Under the pieces are notes generated by a model. It did no database searches and was not told the DNA's origin. It saw only the letters and a list, made by a program, of their open reading frames with translations. From assembly GCF_014268455.2 (NCBI RefSeq), contig NZ_CP077085.1, forward strand, positions 248,001 through 312,000: a DNA stretch of 64,000 bases. Reading direction: 5' to 3'. Numbering within the stretch: position 1 is the first letter of the stretch; each line of letters opens with the position of its first letter. This DNA comes from Pseudomonas shahriarae. GTDB taxonomy: Bacteria > Pseudomonadota > Gammaproteobacteria > Pseudomonadales > Pseudomonadaceae. The translations under genes and the position numbers were made by a program. Positions 54,584 through 63,517 of the stretch are shown piece after piece.

Positions 54584-55915
54584 ATGAAGAAGGCAAAACT
54601 AAGCCTCGCCTGGCAGATCCTCATCGGTCTGGTGCTAGGGATTGCAATCGGTGCTGTACTCAACCACTTCAGTGCCGAAAAAGCCTGGTGGATCAGCAAC
54701 GTGTTGCAGCCGGCGGGCGATATCTTTATCCGCCTGATCAAGATGATCGTGATCCCGATCGTGATTTCGTCGCTGATTGTCGGAATCGCCGGTGTAGGGG
54801 ATGCGAAAAAGCTCGGTCGGATCGGTGTGAAGACCATCGTTTACTTCGAAGTGGTCACTACCATTGCGATTGTGGTCGGTCTGCTGCTGGCCAACCTGTT
54901 CCACCCCGGTGCCGGGATCGACATGAGTACCCTGGGTACCGTGGATATCTCCAAGTACCAGGCGACCGCCGCCGAGGTGCAGCATGAACATGCGTTCATC
55001 GAGACCATCCTCAACCTGATCCCGTCTAACATCTTTGCCGCCGTAGCCCGTGGCGAGATGCTGCCGATCATCTTCTTCTCCGTGCTGTTCGGCCTGGGCT
55101 TGTCGAGCCTCAAGCCAGACCTGCGCGAACCCCTGGTAACCATGTTCCAGGGCGTGTCCGAGAGCATGTTCAAAGTCACCCACATGATCATGAAGTACGC
55201 CCCTATCGGTGTATTCGCCCTGATCGCGGTGACCGTGGCCAACTTCGGCTTCGCCTCGCTGCTGCCATTGGCCAAGCTGGTGATCCTGGTTTACGTCGCC
55301 ATCCTGTTCTTTGCCTTTGTGATTCTTGGCCTGATCGCTCGCCTGTTTGGCTTCTCGGTGATCAAGCTGATGCGCATCTTCAAAGATGAGCTGGTACTGG
55401 CCTACTCCACCGCCAGCTCCGAGACCGTGCTGCCGCGCGTGATCGAGAAGATGGAAGCCTACGGTGCGCCGAAAGCCATTTGCAGCTTTGTGGTACCTAC
55501 CGGTTACTCGTTCAACCTCGACGGTTCGACCCTGTACCAGAGCATCGCGGCAATCTTCATTGCTCAGCTGTATGGCATCGACCTGTCGGTTGGCCAGCAA
55601 CTGATGCTGGTACTGACCCTGATGGTCACCTCCAAAGGCATCGCCGGTGTGCCGGGCGTGTCCTTCGTGGTACTGCTGGCAACCCTGGGCAGCGTGGGCA
55701 TTCCATTGGAAGGCCTGGCGTTCATCGCCGGTGTCGACCGCATCATGGACATGGCGCGTACCGCCCTGAACGTGATCGGCAACGCCCTGGCCGTGTTGGT
55801 CATCGCGCGCTGGGAAGGCATGTACGACGATGCCAAGGGCGAGCGCTACTGGAACTCCCTGCCACACTGGCGCACCAAGACCGCGCTGCCGGCTGGCGAG
55901 ACCAGCCACGGCTGA
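54584..55915 (+). CDS. gltP: Glutamate/aspartate:proton symporter
   Basis: This 443-residue DAACS-family transporter has eight membrane helices and two re-entrant loops. Motifs are AYSTASSETVLPRVIEKM (HP1 serine-rich loop), GYSFNLDGSTLYQSIAAIFIAQ (the NMDG-type site, here NLDG) and KGIAGVPGVSFVVLLATL (HP2), then DRIMDMARTALNVIGN with the substrate-binding Asp and Asn. It imports glutamate and aspartate. It stands alone, with a strong terminator after it. Confidence 0.94.
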   Translation: MKKAKLSLAWQILIGLVLGIAIGAVLNHFSAEKAWWISNVLQPAGDIFIRLIKMIVIPIVISSLIVGIAGVGDAKKLGRIGVKTIVYFEVVTTIAIVVGLLLANLFHPGAGIDMSTLGTVDISKYQATAAEVQHEHAFIETILNLIPSNIFAAVARGEMLPIIFFSVLFGLGLSSLKPDLREPLVTMFQGVSESMFKVTHMIMKYAPIGVFALIAVTVANFGFASLLPLAKLVILVYVAILFFAFVILGLIARLFGFSVIKLMRIFKDELVLAYSTASSETVLPRVIEKMEAYGAPKAICSFVVPTGYSFNLDGSTLYQSIAAIFIAQLYGIDLSVGQQLMLVLTLMVTSKGIAGVPGVSFVVLLATLGSVGIPLEGLAFIAGVDRIMDMARTALNVIGNALAVLVIARWEGMYDDAKGERYWNSLPHWRTKTALPAGETSHG

Positions 55916-55931
55916 TCCCTGCCTGATTCGC

Positions 55932-55958
55932 ACAAACCCCGGTAAATCCGGGGTTTGT
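55932..55958 (+). terminator. Rho-independent terminator after gltP
   Basis: ACAAACCCCGG and CCGGGGTTTGT form a perfect 11-base stem with a TAAAT loop; TTT follows after CG. Confidence 0.85.
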
Positions 55959-56010
55959 CGTTTCTGCCAGCCCCGCTATCATTCGCCACATATTTAAAGG
56001 GGTGTGACTG

Positions 56011-57240
56011 ATGCTTAATGGCCTGTGGCTTGGCTTCTTTGTCGTGGCAATGGTATCGGCGTTGGCGCAATGGCTGGTGGGCGGCAATGCCGGGATCTTT
56101 GCGGCGATGGTGGAGAGTATCTTCGCCATGGCCAAGCTGTCGGTCGAAGTGATGGTGCTGCTGTTCGGTACCCTGACCCTCTGGCTGGGCTTTCTGCGCA
56201 TCGCCGAGAAGGCCGGGATCGTCGAGTGGCTGGCCAAGGCTCTGGGCCCGCTGTTCCTGCGGCTGATGCCGGAAGTGCCGGCCGGTCACCCGGCCATCGG
56301 CCTGATCACCCTCAACTTTGCCGCCAACGGCCTGGGCCTGGATAACGCGGCGACGCCGATCGGCCTCAAGGCCATGAAGGCGCTGCAAGAGCTCAACCCG
56401 ATCCCCAACACCGCGACCAACGCGCAGATCCTGTTCCTGGTGCTCAACGCGTCCTCCCTGACCCTGCTGCCGGTGACGATCTTCATGTACCGCGCCCAGC
56501 AAGGCGCGCCCGACCCGACCCTGGTGTTCCTGCCGATCCTGCTGGCCACCAGCGCCTCGACCCTGGTGGGCCTGCTGTCGGTAGCACTGATGCAACGCCT
56601 GCGCCTGTGGGACCCGGTGGTGCTGGCGTACCTGATCCCCGGTGCGCTGGTACTGGGTGGCTTTATGGCCTTGCTGGCCACGATGTCGGCGACGGCCCTG
56701 GCAGGCTTGTCCTCGATCCTCGGCAACCTCACGCTGTTTGGCCTGATCATGCTGTTCTTGCTGATCGGCGCGCTGCGCAAGGTCAAGGTCTACGAAGCGT
56801 TTGTCGAAGGTGCCAAAGAGGGCTTCGACGTTGCCAAGAACCTGCTGCCGTACCTGGTGGCGATGTTGTGTGCGGTCGGCGTGCTGCGTGCTTCCGGGGC
56901 GCTGGAGTTTGGCCTGGAAGGCATTCGCCACCTGGTGGCCTGGGCCGGCCTGGACACGCGTTTTGTCGACGCCTTGCCTACGGCGATGGTCAAGCCCTTC
57001 TCCGGCAGCGCGGCGCGGGCGATGCTGATCGAGACCATGCAGACCCAGGGAGTGGACAGCTTCGCGGCGCTGGTGGCGGCGACGATCCAGGGCAGTACCG
57101 AGACCACCTTCTATGTGCTGGCGGTGTACTTTGGCTCGGTGGGTATCCAGCGGGCGCGGCACGCGGTGGGGTGTGCGTTGCTCGCGGAATTGGCCGGTGT
57201 GGTGGCGGCGATTACCGTTTGCTACTGGTTCTTTGGCTAA
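56011..57240 (+). CDS. Nucleoside-recognition domain membrane protein (SpmA/SpmB-like)
   Basis: This 409-residue polytopic protein has two nucleoside-recognition ('gate') domains, as if SpmA and SpmB were fused. The first lies around WLGFLRIAEKAGIVEWLAKALGP and NFAANGLGLDNAATPIG, the second around MVKPFSGSAARAMLIE and IQGSTETTFYVLAVYFG. About ten hydrophobic helices are seen. Substrate unknown; relatives affect spore dehydration in Bacillus, a role that cannot apply here. Confidence 0.85.
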   Translation: MLNGLWLGFFVVAMVSALAQWLVGGNAGIFAAMVESIFAMAKLSVEVMVLLFGTLTLWLGFLRIAEKAGIVEWLAKALGPLFLRLMPEVPAGHPAIGLITLNFAANGLGLDNAATPIGLKAMKALQELNPIPNTATNAQILFLVLNASSLTLLPVTIFMYRAQQGAPDPTLVFLPILLATSASTLVGLLSVALMQRLRLWDPVVLAYLIPGALVLGGFMALLATMSATALAGLSSILGNLTLFGLIMLFLLIGALRKVKVYEAFVEGAKEGFDVAKNLLPYLVAMLCAVGVLRASGALEFGLEGIRHLVAWAGLDTRFVDALPTAMVKPFSGSAARAMLIETMQTQGVDSFAALVAATIQGSTETTFYVLAVYFGSVGIQRARHAVGCALLAELAGVVAAITVCYWFFG

Positions 57241-57253
57241 GGCTTAGATCGCT

Positions 57254-57325
57254 ATCGCAGGCAAGCCAGCTCCCACATCTGAAGGTGTTTACGCATCAGA
57301 ATGTGGGCGCTGGCTTGCCTGCGAT
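57254..57325. repeat. REPIN of the CGCAGGCAAGCCAGC class
   Basis: Arms 57254-57278 and 57301-57325 are inverted with one mismatch (GGGAGC against GGGCGC), with a 22-base centre. It lies between two converging genes. Confidence 0.88.
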
Positions 57326-57332
57326 GAGGCCC

Positions 57333-57944
57333 TCAGCGTTTCGGCGCTGCATTGCCCTGCGCCACCACCCAATCCACCACCTGCTTGTTCAACTGATCCC
57401 CCGCCAACCCAAACCCGGCCACCACCGCCGGCACCTGGGTATCACTCACTGGCTGGCGCACTTCAAAGCGCTTGGCCGCCACGATCCGCTGGTCACTGCC
57501 GCGCACCAGTCGCGCGTCCAGGCGTATCACCACCTCCACTGCCCCGCCCCGGTACTCGCTCTGGAAGGCCTGCAACTGCCCGCCCAGTTCGAAGTCCGCC
57601 TGCAGGTTGGTGTCATCGGTGCTCAGGAACGCCACCCGGCCATCGCGCTGGAAACCGTCCAACAGACGGTTGCGCAACAACACCGGCGCCGGATCGCTCC
57701 AGCGCGACTGGGCATAGCTGCTGATCAAGTTGCCCTCGGGGACCACGGCAATGCGCGGGCTGTCGATGAACTCACTGGCCTGTGGCTTGGCCAGGCGCAA
57801 TGACCAGGTGCCCGGGCTGCCATGGGCTGTGGCCTGGGCTGCCGGTAGTCGATAGACGTTGGATGGATCGGCCTTGGGCAGGATCGAGCAGGCGCTGACC
57901 AGGGCCAGGGCCACCGGCAGGATCATTTGGTAAGCACGCTTCAT
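57333..57944 (-). CDS. PqiC/ABC-auxiliary lipoprotein of an MCE system
   Basis: This 203-residue lipoprotein has lipobox VSAC (Cys19) and the ABC-type transport auxiliary fold (DUF330: YRLPAA, SLRLAKPQASEFIDSPRIAVVPEGNLISSY, WSDPAPVLLRNRLLDGFQ). It likely sits in the outer membrane and receives lipid from the MCE protein encoded just before it, which it overlaps by four bases. Confidence 0.9.
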   Translation of the reverse strand: MKRAYQMILPVALALVSACSILPKADPSNVYRLPAAQATAHGSPGTWSLRLAKPQASEFIDSPRIAVVPEGNLISSYAQSRWSDPAPVLLRNRLLDGFQRDGRVAFLSTDDTNLQADFELGGQLQAFQSEYRGGAVEVVIRLDARLVRGSDQRIVAAKRFEVRQPVSDTQVPAVVAGFGLAGDQLNKQVVDWVVAQGNAAPKR

Positions 57945-58879
57945 GGCGTGAACTCCTTGTTCTTGTCACTGCCCAGCAGGTACCCGCTGGGGTTGGCTTC
58001 CAAGCGACGGGAAATGGCCCGCAGGGAGCCGAGGGTATCGCGCAGTTCGCGCACGGCCGGCGCCAGTTCATTGAGGCCCTGCATGCCGCTGTTCAGGGAC
58101 TCTTTGTTGTCGCTCAACAAAGTGTTGATGGTCGCGGTGCTTTGCTCCAGGGAGCGCATGGCCCCTTCGGCGCTGCCGAACATCTGTTTGCCCTGGTCGT
58201 TGAGCAGGCCGTTGGCGTTGCGCATCAGCGCGGTGGTCTGCTCCAGGGTGGCACCGGCCTGTTTGCTGACCTGGGCCAGTTGCTGCATCACCACCTTGAT
58301 ATCGCCCCGTTGCTCGGCGATGGCCCCGGTGGTCTGCTCCAGGTGTGCCAGGGTGCCGCTCAGGCGATCGACGTTGGCGGGCGAGAACATGCGGTTGGCG
58401 TTGTGCAGCAGCAGGTTGATGCTGGTCATCAGGTCATTGCTGTTGTTCAGCAGCCGGGCGATGGGCGATGGCGAGGCGGTGATCTGCGGCAGGTTGCCGT
58501 TCTTGCCCTTGAGTTCGGGGCTTTGCGGGGTGCCGCCGCTCAGTTGAATGATCGAGGTGCCGGTGATGCCAGTCAGCGCCAGCTTGGCCTGGGTGTCTTC
58601 CTTGATCGGCGTCTGCCCGGCCAGGCGGATGCGTGCCAGGACGCGACGTGGGTCTTTCGGGTCCAGGCGCAGGCTGGTGACATCACCGACCTTGATCCCG
58701 CTGTACTGCACCGCACTGCCCTGGGACAGGCCGCTGACCGCTTCGTTGAAGATCACTTCGTAATCCTGGAACGCGCTGTCGACGCTGGACTTGGCCAGCC
58801 ACAAGCCGAACAGCATGGCGCCGACCACAACGATCACGCTGAACAGACCGATCATCACATGATGGGCTCGGGTTTCCAT
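57941..58879 (-). CDS. MCE (MlaD-like) lipid-binding protein
   Basis: This 312-residue protein has an N-terminal membrane helix (about 10-30), one MCE domain (about 40-120, YEVIFNEAVSGLSQGSAVQYSGIKVGDV), then a long helical tail (about 150-300, LEQTTGAIAEQRGDIKVVMQQLAQ). The long tail suggests a tube-like PqiB/LetB-type bridge rather than short MlaD. It is the substrate-shuttle part of the four-gene ABC system. Confidence 0.9.
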   Translation of the reverse strand: METRAHHVMIGLFSVIVVVGAMLFGLWLAKSSVDSAFQDYEVIFNEAVSGLSQGSAVQYSGIKVGDVTSLRLDPKDPRRVLARIRLAGQTPIKEDTQAKLALTGITGTSIIQLSGGTPQSPELKGKNGNLPQITASPSPIARLLNNSNDLMTSINLLLHNANRMFSPANVDRLSGTLAHLEQTTGAIAEQRGDIKVVMQQLAQVSKQAGATLEQTTALMRNANGLLNDQGKQMFGSAEGAMRSLEQSTATINTLLSDNKESLNSGMQGLNELAPAVRELRDTLGSLRAISRRLEANPSGYLLGSDKNKEFTP

Positions 58880-58880
58880 G

Positions 58881-59684
58881 TCATACCTCGTTAAGCTGTT
58901 GAGCGGCATCCAGTGCCGCACGGCCCCGTGGGCCATGAAAGTATTCGTGAATCCAGGCGTCGTCCGTTTCCGAAACAACATCTATGGCTCCGGCCACCAA
59001 TACCTTTTTCTGCGCCAGCACCGCCACGCGGTCGGTGATGGTGTAGAGCGTGTCCAGGTCATGGGTGATCAGCAGCACACTCAGGCCCAAGGCATCGCGC
59101 AGGGTCAGGATCAACTGGTCGAAGGCTGCTGCGCCAATGGGGTCGAGGCCGGCTGTCGGTTCATCGAGAAACAGAATGTCCGGGTCCAGGGCCAGGGCGC
59201 GGGCCAGGGCCGCACGTTTGATCATCCCGCCCGAGAGTGACGACGGGTATTTGTCGGCCGCCGACAACGGCAGCCCGGCCAGGGCCAGCTTCACCGCTGC
59301 CAGGTGCTCGGCATCGGCACGGCTGAGACCGGCGTGTTCGATCAATGGCAGGGCGACGTTCTCCGTGACCGTCAGCGAAGAAAACAGCGCGCCCTTCTGG
59401 AACAGCACGCCGAAACGCCGCTCCACCAGGGAACGCTCGTGCTCCGCCAGGCTCGGCAGGTTCTGCCCGAAGACCCGCACCTGGCCTTCACTGGGCTGGC
59501 GCAGGCCGACGATGCTGCGCAACAGCACCGACTTGCCGCTGCCCGAGCCGCCGACCACGGCGAGGATCTCGCCCTTGTACAGGTCCAGGTCGAGGTTTTC
59601 ATGCACGCTTTGCGGGCCAAAGCGGTTGCACAGGCCACGGACTTCGATCACCGCCTCGCTGGGCGCACGCTGTAAACGGCTCAC
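58881..59684 (-). CDS. MCE-system ABC ATPase (MlaF-like)
   Basis: This 267-residue ATPase has Walker A GGSGSGKSV (about 44-52), Q-loop in GVLFQKGALFSSLTV, signature LSGGMIKRAALARA, Walker B DILFLDEPTAGLDP and switch His in LITHDLDTL. LSGGM and the FQ-KGALF segment are typical of MlaF. It starts with GTG overlapping the permease TGA by four bases. Confidence 0.93.
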   Translation of the reverse strand: MSRLQRAPSEAVIEVRGLCNRFGPQSVHENLDLDLYKGEILAVVGGSGSGKSVLLRSIVGLRQPSEGQVRVFGQNLPSLAEHERSLVERRFGVLFQKGALFSSLTVTENVALPLIEHAGLSRADAEHLAAVKLALAGLPLSAADKYPSSLSGGMIKRAALARALALDPDILFLDEPTAGLDPIGAAAFDQLILTLRDALGLSVLLITHDLDTLYTITDRVAVLAQKKVLVAGAIDVVSETDDAWIHEYFHGPRGRAALDAAQQLNEV

Positions 59685-60829
59685 CAGCCCATCTCCATAA
59701 AGAACAATGCGGCCACCGCGTCGAGCACGATCACCACAAAAATTGATTGCACCACCGCAGAGGTGGTGTGGGCACCGACCGATTCGGCGCTGCCGCTGAC
59801 CTTGAAGCCTTCCAGGCAGCCAATGGCGGCGATCAGGAAGGCGAAGAACGGCGCTTTGACCAGGCCCACCAGCAAATGCTGGACGCCAATATCCGATTGC
59901 AGCAGCGAGAGGAACATCGCCGGCGAAATATCCAGGGCCACGGCGCACACCACGCCGCCGCCGATAATTCCGGAGATCATGGCGAGGAAGGTCAGCATCG
60001 GCAGCGCCACCAGCAACGCGAGAACGCGGGGCAGCACCAGCAACTCCATGGGGTCCAGGCCCAGTGTGCGGATGGCGTCGATTTCTTCGTTGGCCTTCAT
60101 CGAGCCGATCTGCGCGGTGAAGGCACTGGCGGTACGGCCGGCCATCAGGATTGCCGTGAGAAGGACGCCAAACTCCCGCAGGAAGGAGAACGCCACCAGG
60201 TCCACGGTGAAAATACTTGCGCCGAAACTTTCCAGCACCGTGGCGCCGAGAAACGCAACCACGGCGCCCACCAGAAAGGTCAGCAAGGCGACGATAGGCG
60301 CGGCGTCGAGCCCGGTCTGTTCGATATGCGCCACCATCGGCGTCAGGCGCCAGCGCTTGGGCCGGAACACGCCACGGGCGAGGGTTTCGAGGATCAGGCC
60401 GATAAAGCCGAGCAGCTTCATGGCATCTTGCCAGACGGTATCCACCGCGCCGCCGATGCGCGCCAGCAGTTGGATGCCGGCGCTTTCCTGCGGCTCTTTG
60501 ACGGGCACACAGAAATCATTCAGGGAGCGGTAGACGGTCTTGAGCAGCGCGCGGTCGGCGGCGGGCAGACTGCAGTCGGACTGTTCGGCGGAGTGCTCGA
60601 TGCGCTCGGGCCCTAACAGTTCCACGAGCAGCGAGGCGCCGGCAGTGTCTAGCGCGCCCAGGCCGTTGAGGTCGACGCGGGTGCTGGCGTCGTACTGGCC
60701 GTCGAGGCTCGCCGACAACCGCTTGAGGGCGCTGTAGTGGGCCAGCGTCCAGTCCCCGGTGACCCTGAGTTGGGGCGGTTGGGTGGACGCGTCCAGGTGG
60801 GCATTGCCTGCCGTTGTGCTACTGGTCAT
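59681..60829 (-). CDS. MCE-system permease with fused STAS domain (MlaE-like)
   Basis: This 382-residue protein starts with a STAS-like domain (about 15-110, LRVTGDWTLAHYSALKRL, LDTAGASLLVELLG) and ends in an MlaE permease (about 130-380, VDLVAFSFLREFGVLLTAILMAGRTASAFTAQIGSMKANEEIDAIR). The fusion of the MlaB-like regulator to the permease distinguishes it from the mla operon. It is the first gene of the four. A frame extension to 60859 begins with TTG and is less likely. Confidence 0.92.
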   Translation of the reverse strand: MTSSTTAGNAHLDASTQPPQLRVTGDWTLAHYSALKRLSASLDGQYDASTRVDLNGLGALDTAGASLLVELLGPERIEHSAEQSDCSLPAADRALLKTVYRSLNDFCVPVKEPQESAGIQLLARIGGAVDTVWQDAMKLLGFIGLILETLARGVFRPKRWRLTPMVAHIEQTGLDAAPIVALLTFLVGAVVAFLGATVLESFGASIFTVDLVAFSFLREFGVLLTAILMAGRTASAFTAQIGSMKANEEIDAIRTLGLDPMELLVLPRVLALLVALPMLTFLAMISGIIGGGVVCAVALDISPAMFLSLLQSDIGVQHLLVGLVKAPFFAFLIAAIGCLEGFKVSGSAESVGAHTTSAVVQSIFVVIVLDAVAALFFMEMGW

Positions 60830-60884
60830 AAGCTCCGAGCTTGTTTGGCTATTCCACAATTGCTATGTAATAGCACGATCCATC

Positions 60885-61916
60885 CTACTTTGGCGTGTCC
60901 GTTGGTGCTGTGTCCGTGACTTTAAAGCGCAACACGCCGATCACCTGGCCATCTTCGGTCAGCACCCGCACTTGCCAGCGGCCCGCGGCATTCGCCGGGA
61001 AGTTCTGCTTGTGCGTCCAGGCCCGATAGCCTTCCTTGCGCCCGCCATGGATGTCCAGGGCAATGCGGTCGACCTCTTTGCCGTTGAACTGCCACACATG
61101 GTAGATGCGCTCGTCCAGGCCGCGCGGTGCGTTGATCGCGGTGTAGGCGTACAGGCCGCTGCTGCGCAGTTGGCTGGCGCTGACTTCCTTGAGGTCATCG
61201 CCGGGGGTACGGTCCTGCAATTGGGTGCTGATTGCCACTTCGCTCATCCACAGGGTCGCCGGCGGCACCCAACTGCGCAGGAACCAGCCCGCGCAACCGA
61301 TCGCCGCCGTCACGCCCAGCAGCATCAGCCACCCCTTGACGCTGCGCAGTGGCAGGCTTACTGCCAGGCTGGGGATCGACAAGGCCATCGCTACGCCCAG
61401 GGCCAGTTTGTAACTTTCGGCGGTGGTCAGGTGCAGGATGATCGGCAACGCGGTGAGCAAGGCGGCAAATAGGGTCAGGGTGTGCAGCGCCAGAAACAGC
61501 GAGCGCTTGGGTGCCAGCCATTTGTAGTACAGCGGGTCGGTGATCGAGACGAGTGCGGCGGCGCCCAGCAAACCGGTGAAGATTGCCTGGCTGCTGTTCC
61601 AGGTGGTGGTGACAAAAAAGAATGGCAGGACAAAAAACAGGCTTTCCTGGTGGATCATTTGCGTGGCGTAGCGCAGCAGCGGCTCGGGGATTTCCCGCTT
61701 GAAGACCTTGCTGAACAACTGGGTGAAGCTGTTCTCCAGCATCAGCCACAGCCAGCTCACCAGCATGATGATCGCGATCCAGCTGGCCATGCCTTGCTGG
61801 CGGTCCACCAGGATAAAGCTGCCCACCCCCGAGATAAAACCGCCGAGTGCGATCACCCCTGGGTAGCGCTTCATCAGTTCGAGGATGCGCTGGATGAGAT
61901 GGGTCAGGTTTGGCAT
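60885..61916 (-). CDS. DUF5924/DUF2914 membrane protein
   Basis: This 343-residue protein has about seven hydrophobic helices (residues 20-215), including VIALGGFISGVGSFILVDRQ and SLFFVLPFFFVTTTW. A soluble C-terminal beta domain (about 225-340, VWQFNGKEVDRIALDIHGGRKEGYRAWTHK) has the look of DUF2914. Function is unknown. It starts on its own, upstream of the MCE operon on the same strand. Confidence 0.8.
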   Translation of the reverse strand: MPNLTHLIQRILELMKRYPGVIALGGFISGVGSFILVDRQQGMASWIAIIMLVSWLWLMLENSFTQLFSKVFKREIPEPLLRYATQMIHQESLFFVLPFFFVTTTWNSSQAIFTGLLGAAALVSITDPLYYKWLAPKRSLFLALHTLTLFAALLTALPIILHLTTAESYKLALGVAMALSIPSLAVSLPLRSVKGWLMLLGVTAAIGCAGWFLRSWVPPATLWMSEVAISTQLQDRTPGDDLKEVSASQLRSSGLYAYTAINAPRGLDERIYHVWQFNGKEVDRIALDIHGGRKEGYRAWTHKQNFPANAAGRWQVRVLTEDGQVIGVLRFKVTDTAPTDTPK

Positions 61917-61988
61917 TCGGCGGTTCGCAGTCTTTGTAGGAAAAAATCCCAGACAGAATAACGTCTTAGCCCTCTGAGTGGCGTGCGA

Positions 61989-63371
61989 TTACGCAACTGC
62001 TTTGCGATAACGGAGCACGCCAATCAGCCCAATGGCAATCAGCCCCAGCACGCCTGCGGCGATCCAGCCCAGGGCGTCGTAACTGAGCAACGGCTTTTCG
62101 ATGCGCCAGTAGCCGGGCTGGTTGAGCAACTGGCGCATAGCCTGGTTGGTTTGCGCCAGGCTTACGGCCTTGATGCGCTTGGCCGGGTCGCTGAAGCGGC
62201 CATCGGCGTAGTCGGCCAAGGCGCCCCAGTAATAGTCGGCCAGGCCACTGTTGCCCTGCACGGCCCATGCCTGGCGGTCGATGGCAGCTTGTTGCAGGCG
62301 GCTAAAGGTGACTCGGTCGAGGCCATCCTCAAGCAGCTTGGCCTTGAGGTTTTCGAGGACGTGTTCGGCTTCAGGCAGGTTGTCGCGGTCCAGGTCGGCG
62401 TTCAGGCTCATGAACCCCACGCCGCCCAGCACTTCGCGCTCGCTCCGCGGGCCGTAGGACAGGCCATGCTGCAGGCGCAACTGGCGATACAACGTCCAAT
62501 CCAGATAGTCCTTGAGCAGGTCGTAGGTCGCGTCGTGCTGGTCGTCCAGTATCGGCTCGGGAAACAGCCAGTGCAGCTTGGCGCCATCGCCGACCCAGCC
62601 ACGGACCAGGTCACGCTGGGTCGCTGCGGCCTCAAGGGTTTGCGGTAAGGCCCGGTGTTCACTGGGGTCTACCGGCTCGAGCTGGCCATAGGTGCGTTCC
62701 AGATAGGCCGGGAGCAGTTTGTCGAGGTCGCCGACGATGATCAGGGTCATGTTGTTGGGGGCGTACCAGTCCTGGCGTACCTTTTCCAACTGGGCGCGGG
62801 TCAGGTGCTCGACTTCGGCACGCTCGGCGCATTTGAGGCCCAGTTCCACCGCCAGTTGATTGCTGGCGTTGTGGCCCAGGTCCTGGCGATCCAGCAGGCG
62901 TTGCAGGTGCGAAGAGTGGCCGCCGTCTTCGCGCTCCACCACCTGTTTGGCCGCGTTGATTGCGGCGTCGCTCAGCTCGGTACGGGTCACGATTGCCATC
63001 AGCAGGTCCAGCACCTTGCGCTGGTTGCGCGCCGGGGCTTCGATGACGAAGGTGGTGTCGGCATTGCTGGTGTAGGCGTTCCACTCCCCGCCCAGGGCCT
63101 GCATCTGTTCTTCCAGTTCGCCCTCGCCGCCGCCATTGATGCCGCTGAATAGCAGGTGCTCCAGCAGGTGCGGCAGTTCCTTGTCCGCGCAACTGAAGTC
63201 GTCCAGGCCTACACCGACCACCAGGCGGATCGCCACGTGCCCACGTTCGGTGCCCGGCTTGAGCAGCAACTGCAGGCCGTTGGGCAACAGATAGCCTTCG
63301 ACCTGCAAGCGGTCAAAGGCAAAGGCGTGGGCCGAGCCTATGAGCAGGCAGGCGAATAACAGGCGACGCAT
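61989..63371 (-). CDS. M16-family zinc peptidase
   Basis: This 460-residue secreted protease has signal peptide MRRLLFACLLIGSAHAFA and the inverted zinc motif H68-L-L-E71-H72 with the third ligand in NAAKQVVERE. One M16 N-domain and one C-domain are present, plus a C-terminal hydrophobic helix (WIAAGVLGLIAIGLIGVL) that may anchor it to the inner membrane. Substrates are unknown. The start at 63371 is chosen for the signal peptide. Confidence 0.9.
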   Translation of the reverse strand: MRRLLFACLLIGSAHAFAFDRLQVEGYLLPNGLQLLLKPGTERGHVAIRLVVGVGLDDFSCADKELPHLLEHLLFSGINGGGEGELEEQMQALGGEWNAYTSNADTTFVIEAPARNQRKVLDLLMAIVTRTELSDAAINAAKQVVEREDGGHSSHLQRLLDRQDLGHNASNQLAVELGLKCAERAEVEHLTRAQLEKVRQDWYAPNNMTLIIVGDLDKLLPAYLERTYGQLEPVDPSEHRALPQTLEAAATQRDLVRGWVGDGAKLHWLFPEPILDDQHDATYDLLKDYLDWTLYRQLRLQHGLSYGPRSEREVLGGVGFMSLNADLDRDNLPEAEHVLENLKAKLLEDGLDRVTFSRLQQAAIDRQAWAVQGNSGLADYYWGALADYADGRFSDPAKRIKAVSLAQTNQAMRQLLNQPGYWRIEKPLLSYDALGWIAAGVLGLIAIGLIGVLRYRKAVA

Positions 63372-63443
63372 AACGGGGTTCCTGGCGGGTGATGACTTTG
63401 GGAGCAGCCAGTGTGTCAGGCATGCATTTTTCTGCTGACACAC

Positions 63444-63473
63444 CGCTATCGCGGGCAAGCCCGCTCCCACATT
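63444..63473. repeat. Single REP palindrome
   Basis: CGCTATCGCGGGCAAGCCCG and the following CTCCCACATT form one REP unit of the main class. Confidence 0.8.
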
Positions 63474-63517
63474 GGTTGGGCGGTGTTTTTAACTGACTCC
63501 CCGGGCGTGCGGTTCGT

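Noticed and set aside
55846..57162. A 438-codon minus-strand frame rich in Arg, Gln and His
   Set aside because: Shadow of the nucleoside-recognition gene; low complexity and no homology signal.
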